Assembly (NCBI GenBank): GCA_963659365.1
Contig: CAVKTI010000018.1
Coordinates: 1-35,463, forward strand
Length of the DNA stretch: 35,463 nucleotides
From: W0P28-013 sp963659365
GTDB lineage: Bacteria; Bacteroidota; Bacteroidia; Bacteroidales; Paludibacteraceae
Reading direction: 5' to 3'
This document shows, one piece after another, positions 30,216-35,463 of the stretch (position 1 is its first letter; every line of letters begins with the position of its first letter). Both the position numbers and the translations under genes were made by a program. The notes beneath the pieces were generated by a model. That model was not told where the DNA came from, did not search any database, and saw only the letters and a list, made by a program, of their open reading frames with translations.

Positions 30216-32171
30216 GTGATAAAAATCTCTGGCATAGGAATTGTATCGGCGTTGGGCGTGGGTGCGCAGCGCAACTGCGACGCTTTGCGGGCAGGGCAGA
30301 GTGGTTTGGGCAGCGTGTCGCTGTTCAAAACGAACCACCGCGTGCCTGTAGGCGAGGTGAAACTGTCGAACGGCGCACTGAAAAAGCGGCTCGGGTTGCC
30401 CGAAAACGCCACTTTTTCGCGAACGGCACTGCTCGGTATGCTGGCCGCCAAAGAGGCTATTGACGATGCGCAAATTGCTGCTAATCAGCGCATTGGGTTG
30501 GTGTCGGCGACCTCGGTGGGCGGTATGGATTTGACCGAATGTTTCTACCGCGATTTCATGCACGACCCCAACAAAGGTCGCTTGCGCCTTGCTGCCCACC
30601 ACGACAGTGCCGACAGCACGCTGCAAATAGCCAATTACTGCGGCATTCACGACTTTTCAACAACCATTTCTACCGCCTGTTCGTCGGCAGCAAACGCCAT
30701 CATGCTTGGTGCGCGACTGTTGCAGGCGGGCTTGCTCGATGTGGTGGTGGCTGGCGGCACCGATGCGCTCTGCCAATTCACGCTCAACGGCTTCAAATCG
30801 CTGATGATTTTGGACGAAAATCGCTGCCGACCATTCGACGACACGCGCGCTGGGCTCAATTTGGGCGAGGGCGCAGGCTTTGTCGTGCTGCAACGCGCCG
30901 AAAACCCATCAGCAAAGAGTTACGGCTATCTACTCGGTTTTGCGAATGCCAATGACGCAACTCACCAAACAGCCACTTCGCAGACTGGCGATGGGGCTTT
31001 TCTCTCGATGTCGAAGGCGTTGGCGATGGCCAAGTTATCAACAGCCGACATCGACTATATCAATGTGCATGGCACGGGTACAGGCAACAACGACGCTTCG
31101 GAAGGCGCGGCGTTGCAGCGGCTTTTTGGCGCAAATGTGCCGACATTCAGTTCGACCAAAGCCTTTACGGGGCACACGCTGGCGGCTGCTGGCGGCATCG
31201 AGGCGGTGTTTGCGCTGCTGTCGCTCCAGCAGGGCGCAGTGTGGCCGAACCTCAACTTTTCAACGCCGATGCACGAACTGCCGCTTGTGCCGCAAACCGA
31301 TTTCGCCGAAAATCGCAATCTGCGCCATGTGATGAGCAATTCGTTTGGCTTTGGCGGTAATTGCGCTACGCTCATTTTTGGCAAAAACGTAACTAAATCC
31401 GCCGAAATTTGGCAGAAAAAGCCAGTTTATATCAATCTGGCCGCCTCCGACAGCACGCTGACTGCCGACATCAAGGCGTTGATTCCCGACGCCGCCTTGC
31501 GCCGCCGCATGAGCCGCATTGTGAAAATGGGCGTGAGCGTGGGCATGGCGTGCGTGGAGCAGGTTGGAGCAGCACAAATCGATGCCATCATCACTGCCAC
31601 AGGCTTCGGCTGCTTGGACGACAGCGAAAAATTTCTGCGCACGCTCATCGAAAACGACGAATCGCTGCTCAATCCCACGCCGTTCATACAATCGACCTTC
31701 AACACGGTGGGCGGACAGATTGGGCTGCTCTGCAAAAATCACTGCTACAACATGACCTACACGCACCGTGGGCGCAGTTTCGAGAGTGCGCTGCTCGATG
31801 CTATCTTGCTGATACAGAGCGGCGAAGCGCATTGCGTGCTGCTCGGCGGATTCGACAATAACACGCCGTCGCAACTGAAAATTATGGAGCGCATGGGACT
31901 TTGGCGGCACGCCACGGCAGGCGAAGGCGCCTACTTTTTCGTTCTCTCCGACAAACCGCACCCCGAGGCGTTGGCGCAGGTGTTTCTGCCCGAATTTTTG
32001 TCCGAACTGCCCGCTGGCGCAACGGTCGATTATGCGGCGTGCGGCACATTCCACACGGCTTCGGCGGCCACCTTGTTCGCTGCCTTAACCGACTGCAAAT
32101 CAGACAGATGGATTTATAACAGTTACTTCGGCCAAGCACCGACCGCCATACACATCGCGCCCTGCAAATGA
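30216..32171 (+). CDS. ketosynthase KS3 with a C-terminal Cys-less KS-like domain
   Basis: The 651-aa protein has a ketosynthase at residues 1-390: Cys155 in ISTACSSAANAI, His285 in NVHGTGTGNND, His320 in STKAFTGHTLAAAGG, then SNSFGFGGNCATLIF. Residues 400-651 form a second KS-like domain (IDAIITATGFGCLDDSEKFL, IQSTFNTVGGQIGLL, CVLLGGFDNNTPSQL). By eye its nucleophile position is His, so it may act as a chain-length factor or scaffold. Separate genes encode these parts in other aryl-polyene loci. Translation starts at GTG 30216; there is no upstream in-frame ATG. The stop overlaps the deacetylase start as ATGA. Confidence 0.86.
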   Translation: MIKISGIGIVSALGVGAQRNCDALRAGQSGLGSVSLFKTNHRVPVGEVKLSNGALKKRLGLPENATFSRTALLGMLAAKEAIDDAQIAANQRIGLVSATSVGGMDLTECFYRDFMHDPNKGRLRLAAHHDSADSTLQIANYCGIHDFSTTISTACSSAANAIMLGARLLQAGLLDVVVAGGTDALCQFTLNGFKSLMILDENRCRPFDDTRAGLNLGEGAGFVVLQRAENPSAKSYGYLLGFANANDATHQTATSQTGDGAFLSMSKALAMAKLSTADIDYINVHGTGTGNNDASEGAALQRLFGANVPTFSSTKAFTGHTLAAAGGIEAVFALLSLQQGAVWPNLNFSTPMHELPLVPQTDFAENRNLRHVMSNSFGFGGNCATLIFGKNVTKSAEIWQKKPVYINLAASDSTLTADIKALIPDAALRRRMSRIVKMGVSVGMACVEQVGAAQIDAIITATGFGCLDDSEKFLRTLIENDESLLNPTPFIQSTFNTVGGQIGLLCKNHCYNMTYTHRGRSFESALLDAILLIQSGEAHCVLLGGFDNNTPSQLKIMERMGLWRHATAGEGAYFFVLSDKPHPEALAQVFLPEFLSELPAGATVDYAACGTFHTASAATLFAALTDCKSDRWIYNSYFGQAPTAIHIAPCK

Positions 32172-32836
32172 CGCTTTTTTTGTCTATCATAGGAATTTTG
32201 CTTATCTTTACGCTCCTATTTTTGGCGTCGTACAGCCTGCGTTTGAGCATTTATGTGCGCGCTGTGTGCCGCCTGAAAACGGACAAAAGGGCAGTGGCTC
32301 TCACTTTCGACGATGGCTGCGATGCGGTGCAAACGCCGAAAATTTTGGACATTTTGCGCAAAAATGGCGTTCACGCCACCTTTTTTCTGATTGGCGAAAA
32401 GGCGGCGCAATGTCCTGATGTGGTGCGCCGTATGGTGGCCGAAGGGCATCGTGTGGGCATTCACACCATGCGCCACGAAAGCACATTTCCGCTGAAATCG
32501 ACGCGCAAAGTGATGGCCGATTTGCGTGCCACGCGCGAACTTTTGGAGCAGATTTGCGGCGAAAAAATCGACCTGTTTCGACCGCCATTTGGCGTTACAA
32601 ATCCGCATATCGGTCTGGCAGTCAGGAGATTAGGATTGAAAACGGTGGGGTGGAGCATACGCTCGTACGACACCAACGCGCGCCGCACACGCAGCGAGGT
32701 GGTGCAACGCATCGAACGGCGGCTACACAGCGGCGCAATCATCTTGTTGCACGACGACCGCCCCGAAAGCGACCTGCTGCTCACGAAACTTTTGGAGATG
32801 CTGAAGCGCCACGAATACGAAATCGTAACAATTTGA
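32168..32836 (+). CDS. polysaccharide deacetylase (NodB-type), membrane-anchored
   Basis: The 222-aa protein has an N-terminal transmembrane anchor (residues 4-24) and a NodB domain. Its motifs are TFDDG (46-50), H-x3-H in IHTMRHES (His99, His103), RPPFG (138-142) and LHDD near the C-terminus, so all metal-binding and catalytic motifs are present. These enzymes remove acetyl groups from N-acetyl sugars or other acyl amides. Inside a pigment operon the substrate is unclear; it may modify the sugar anchor or peptidoglycan near the export site. Coupled to KS3 by an ATGA overlap. Confidence 0.87.
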   Translation: MTLFLSIIGILLIFTLLFLASYSLRLSIYVRAVCRLKTDKRAVALTFDDGCDAVQTPKILDILRKNGVHATFFLIGEKAAQCPDVVRRMVAEGHRVGIHTMRHESTFPLKSTRKVMADLRATRELLEQICGEKIDLFRPPFGVTNPHIGLAVRRLGLKTVGWSIRSYDTNARRTRSEVVQRIERRLHSGAIILLHDDRPESDLLLTKLLEMLKRHEYEIVTI

Positions 32837-32838
32837 TT

Positions 32839-33465
32839 ATGAAACGATTATACATTTCGATACTTTTGATTTTTGCCAGTTGCGGCGCACTTTTTGCCGA
32901 AACTGAAGCCGAAATTTTGACCAAAATCAGCGAAAATGGGGCAGCCATTGCCACCATCGAGAGCCGTTTTTCGCAGCGAAAACACGCCAAAGCCCTGAAA
33001 AACGATGCCCTGTCGAGCGGCCGTTTCTACTACCAAAAGAGCGACAAAGTCTGCATGACCTACGACACGCCGCGCGGCGATCTGCTGCTGATGAACGGCG
33101 ACGACTTTGTGATGGTTGTGGGCGGCAAACGCAGCGCCGCCAATGCGCAAAGCAACCCGATGCTTAAACAGATGCGCACGCTGTTAACTGCCTGTGTGAG
33201 TGGCGATTTCGAGCGGCTGAAAACAGGACGAAACACTAAAATTTCGGTAACGGAAACCGACAGAAACTACATTTTGACCGCCGTTTTCGACGGTTCGGCC
33301 AAGAAATACTACACCGACATCGTGCTGACATTCGACAAAAATAGCCTCGCATTGCTGGTTCTGCGTATGAACGAAGCCAACGGCAATTTCACCGAATATC
33401 AGTTCGAAAAGCCAGTGTTCAATCAGCCCATCGATGCTAAAATTTTCAGCGTAAATAATTTGTAA
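32839..33465 (+). CDS. LolA-like outer-membrane lipoprotein carrier
   Basis: The 208-aa protein has a signal peptide (hydrophobic core ISILLIFASCGALFA; cleavage probably after ALFA, though the Cys in FASCG leaves a weak lipobox alternative). The LolA-type fold is supported by IESRFSQRKHAKALKNDALSSG and FYYQKSDKVCMTYDTPRGDLLLMNG. LolA-like proteins are regular members of aryl-polyene and flexirubin loci, where they may shuttle the lipid-like pigment through the periplasm. It begins 2 nt after the deacetylase stop. Confidence 0.85.
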   Translation: MKRLYISILLIFASCGALFAETEAEILTKISENGAAIATIESRFSQRKHAKALKNDALSSGRFYYQKSDKVCMTYDTPRGDLLLMNGDDFVMVVGGKRSAANAQSNPMLKQMRTLLTACVSGDFERLKTGRNTKISVTETDRNYILTAVFDGSAKKYYTDIVLTFDKNSLALLVLRMNEANGNFTEYQFEKPVFNQPIDAKIFSVNNL

Positions 33466-33497
33466 TTTTCTGATTAGTAATTTCTTACAAACAAAAG

Positions 33498-34685
33498 TTG
33501 GAGTTTAACTTTAACGACATAAAGCAGCGTATCAAGAACCTAAATTGCGTGGTGCTGATACCGACCTACAACAACGCTGGCACGCTGTTGCAGGTTATTG
33601 ACGCTGTGCGCCGCTACGCCACCGACATCATGGTGGTGAACGACGGCAGCACCGACAACACCGCCGCACTTTTGGCCGCTCAACCCGACCTGCACACCAT
33701 CGGTTATGCGCGCAATCGTGGCAAGGGCTATGCGCTGAAAACTGGTCTGCGCGAAGCCGCTCGCTTGGGTTACGCCTACGCCATCACCATCGACAGCGAT
33801 GGGCAGCACTATGCCGACGACATCGCTGTGTTTGTGGCGGCCGCCGAGCAGCAACCCGACACGCTTTTTGTGGGTGCGCGCAACCTGCAAGCCGAAAATA
33901 TGCCGCAGCGCAACACCTTTGCCAATCGCTTTTCAAATTTTTGGTATTGGGCGGAAACTGGCATCAAACTCACTGATACACAGTCGGGTTTTAGGCTCTA
34001 TCCGTTGGCGAAATTGGCAAAAATGCGCTTCATCACCTCGCGCTACGAATTTGAGGTGGAGGTGCTGGTGCGTGCCGCTTGGAAGGGCATAAAGGTCGCA
34101 AATGTGCCGATAAAAGTCTATTATCCGCCCGCCGCCGAGCGTGTGTCGCATTTCCGCCCAGCGCGCGATTTCACGCGAATTTCGCTGCTGAACACCTACT
34201 TGGTGCTTGTCGCTCTGCTGGTCTATTATCCGTGGCGTTTTCTGCACGCGCTCACATGGGCGAATGTGAAGTGTTTTGTGCAGCGCAATATCACGCAGTC
34301 GCCCGAGAGCAACCTGCGTATGTCGTTGGCCATCGGGTTGGGCGTTTGTTGCGGCATTTTGCCTGCGTGGGGCTACCAAATGTGGATTGCTTTGGGCGTG
34401 GCGCAGGTGGCGCGGCTCAACAAAGTGCTGGCTGTGGTGGCGAGCAACATCAGCGTGCCGCCCATGATTCCGTTCATTCTGTTTGGCAGTTACGCCATCG
34501 GTTGTCGCCTGCTGGGCAATCCTATTGCGCTGCTATTCAGCGAAGTAACCTTCGACAGCGTGATGGTGAACCTGTGGCAATATCTGCTTGGCGCATGCGT
34601 GCTGGCACTGCTGGCTGGCCTTGCGGCGTGGCTGATTAGTTGGGCATTGTTGGGAATTTTTAGGAAAAGGGAAGGCAACGAATGA
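33498..34685 (+). CDS. family-2 glycosyltransferase fused to a DUF2062 membrane domain
   Basis: The 395-aa protein starts with a GT-A domain: VLIPTYNNAGTL, VVNDGSTDNTAALLA and TIDSDGQHYADD carry the nucleotide and metal-binding residues. From about residue 255 a DUF2062-type region with several membrane helices follows (SLAIGLGVCCGILPAWGYQMWIALGVAQ, ISVPPMIPFILFGSYAIG). This fusion is well known in Bacteroidota aryl-polyene and flexirubin loci. It may add a sugar to the pigment or its lipid carrier at the inner membrane. The only suitable start is TTG at 33498. The stop overlaps the ogt start (ATGA). Confidence 0.85.
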   Translation: MEFNFNDIKQRIKNLNCVVLIPTYNNAGTLLQVIDAVRRYATDIMVVNDGSTDNTAALLAAQPDLHTIGYARNRGKGYALKTGLREAARLGYAYAITIDSDGQHYADDIAVFVAAAEQQPDTLFVGARNLQAENMPQRNTFANRFSNFWYWAETGIKLTDTQSGFRLYPLAKLAKMRFITSRYEFEVEVLVRAAWKGIKVANVPIKVYYPPAAERVSHFRPARDFTRISLLNTYLVLVALLVYYPWRFLHALTWANVKCFVQRNITQSPESNLRMSLAIGLGVCCGILPAWGYQMWIALGVAQVARLNKVLAVVASNISVPPMIPFILFGSYAIGCRLLGNPIALLFSEVTFDSVMVNLWQYLLGACVLALLAGLAAWLISWALLGIFRKREGNE

Positions 34686-35176
34686 CCTACGAAACCAAAT
34701 ACTCGTCGCCGTTGGGCGTGCTGGTGCTGCAGAGCGACGGTCGTTATTTGACGCGGCTCTTTTTTGCTGAATCGCACGATGCGGCGAAAGGCGTGGCGCA
34801 AGCCGAAGAGAAGCACCTCCCGATTTTTGAGCAAACAGTCCGCTGGCTCGACATCTATTTTGGTGGCGCAGCACCCGATTTTACGCCCGAATATTGCATC
34901 GAAGGAGGTACGCCTTTTCGGCAGCAGGTGTTGCAGTTGGTGCGCCAAATTCCATACGGACAAACGGCGACCTACGGCACTTTGGCGCAGCAGATAGCCG
35001 CCGCAAACGGCCTCGAAAAGATGTCGGCGCAGGCGGTGGGTGGCGCAGTTGGCTGGAATCCCATCTGTCTTGTGGTGCCGTGCCACCGCGTGGTCGGCGC
35101 ACACGGCAACCTGACGGGCTACGGCGGCGGCCTCGCACGCAAAAAGCAGTTGCTGGACTTGGAAAGAAAAGAGTAA
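34682..35176 (+). CDS. ogt: methylated-DNA-protein cysteine methyltransferase (Ogt/MGMT)
   Basis: The 164-aa protein has the complete active site VVPCHRVVG (Cys134), preceded by AVGGAVGWNPICL (the Asn hinge), FRQQVLQLVRQIPYGQTATYG and followed by GYGGGLARKKQLLDLE. It repairs O6-alkylguanine and O4-alkylthymine by taking the alkyl group onto Cys134. The start is the ATG in the ATGA overlap with the glycosyltransferase gene, so it is translationally coupled to a pigment-type operon, an odd place for a repair gene and probably a matter of operon history. Confidence 0.92.
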   Translation: MTYETKYSSPLGVLVLQSDGRYLTRLFFAESHDAAKGVAQAEEKHLPIFEQTVRWLDIYFGGAAPDFTPEYCIEGGTPFRQQVLQLVRQIPYGQTATYGTLAQQIAAANGLEKMSAQAVGGAVGWNPICLVVPCHRVVGAHGNLTGYGGGLARKKQLLDLERKE

Positions 35177-35249
35177 AAAGTTTGTAAAGTTTATAAAGTA
35201 AAAAGTCTATAAAGTGTGTAAAGTGAAAAGTTATTTCTAATTGTTTCTC

Positions 35250-35269
35250 AAAATTGCTGCCGCAATTTT
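35250..35269. repeat. AAAATTGC-GNNA-GCAATTTT hairpin, copy 6
   Basis: Same stem; on the - strand the tetraloop is GGCA, identical to copy 4 because it lies in the 184-bp inverted repeat. Confidence 0.8.
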
Positions 35270-35337
35270 TGTTTCTAAGTTTCTATGTTTCTGGTTATTT
35301 GTTGAATCGTTTAATCGTTGAACTGTTGAAGCGTTTC

Positions 35338-35356
35338 GGACGCACTCGGTGCGTCC
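35338..35356. repeat. GGACGCAC-NNN-GTGCGTCC hairpin, inverted copy
   Basis: Eight-base-pair stem, loop TCG on the + strand; it is the inverted copy of 24424-24442. Confidence 0.75.
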
Positions 35357-35463
35357 CTACAATTTGAAATCTGAAATTTGAAATTCTGAATTTTTGCGAT
35401 AAGTGAGCGCAGTGCCAAACTCGTTTGAGCAATGCCGAGCGGAGCAAAAATCAAATAAAATTT

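Larger units (their letters stand above)
35202..35385 (-). repeat. 184-bp composite repeat, inverted copy
   Basis: Reverse complement identical at every position I compared to 24395-24578. Confidence 0.88.
35177..35463. repeat. repeat block in inverted orientation
   Basis: No gene in 287 bp. Here the cassettes run on the - strand: ACTTTACA words nearest ogt, then the GNNA hairpin, GAAACATA words, TTCAAC words, the GGACGC hairpin and TTTCAAAT units. After 35386 the text is related to GAGCGGAGC-type words and continues past the window. Confidence 0.82.

Overview
The window is a 35.5-kb piece of a Bacteroidota chromosome, probably Bacteroidales. Evidence for this is the recurring TTTG-N20-TAnnTTTG promoter type, weak Shine-Dalgarno signals, and gene families and orders typical of the phylum: BamD next to an Rpb6/omega-like protein, a DUF4199 protein next to a family-2 glycosyltransferase, a DUF6452/DUF6048-like pair, and an ExbB-membrane protein-ExbD-ExbD set. 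Nearly all genes are on the + strand; only one thioredoxin-like gene is on the - strand.

Positions 1-12600 are mostly housekeeping: outer-membrane assembly (bamD), an omega-like protein, a glycosyltransferase, a nitroreductase and small envelope proteins. A predicted cell-wall sugar-recycling pair follows (an AmgK-like kinase fused to a RapZ C-terminal domain, then a MurU-like nucleotidyltransferase), then a TatD nuclease, tRNA-Ser(GGA) and the ExbB/ExbD energy-transducing operon.

Positions 12700-35200 carry an aryl-polyene/flexirubin-like biosynthetic locus. It has two acyltransferases, a PepSY-like protein, three ketosynthases, four acyl carrier proteins, a hot-dog dehydratase, a tyrosine ammonia-lyase, a methyltransferase, a polysaccharide deacetylase, a LolA-like carrier and a glycosyltransferase-DUF2062 protein. 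The inferred scheme is that the lyase makes p-coumarate from tyrosine, the ketosynthase/ACP/dehydratase set extends it to a polyene, and the acyltransferases, LolA and glycosyltransferase proteins attach or move the pigment in the envelope. No ketoreductase, aryl-ACP ligase, thioesterase or MMPL exporter is present, so these must lie elsewhere or the locus is incomplete.

Two foreign modules interrupt the locus. The first (about 17530-21210) is a BcgI-like type IIB restriction-modification system. It is preceded by an unusual structured RNA that has its own consensus promoter and terminator, and it lies just downstream of an aroE gene that has lost its 5' part. The second is a Fic AMP-transferase gene bracketed by 23-bp direct repeats.

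The gaps between genes, especially from the lyase gene onward, are filled with a modular repeat vocabulary. It consists of 8-bp tandem arrays of several different sequences and small hairpins whose stems are constant while their 3-4 nt loops vary. One 184-bp composite occurs twice as an exact inverted copy flanking about 10.6 kb. These repeats, and the RNA element ahead of the restriction system, are the least explained parts of the window.
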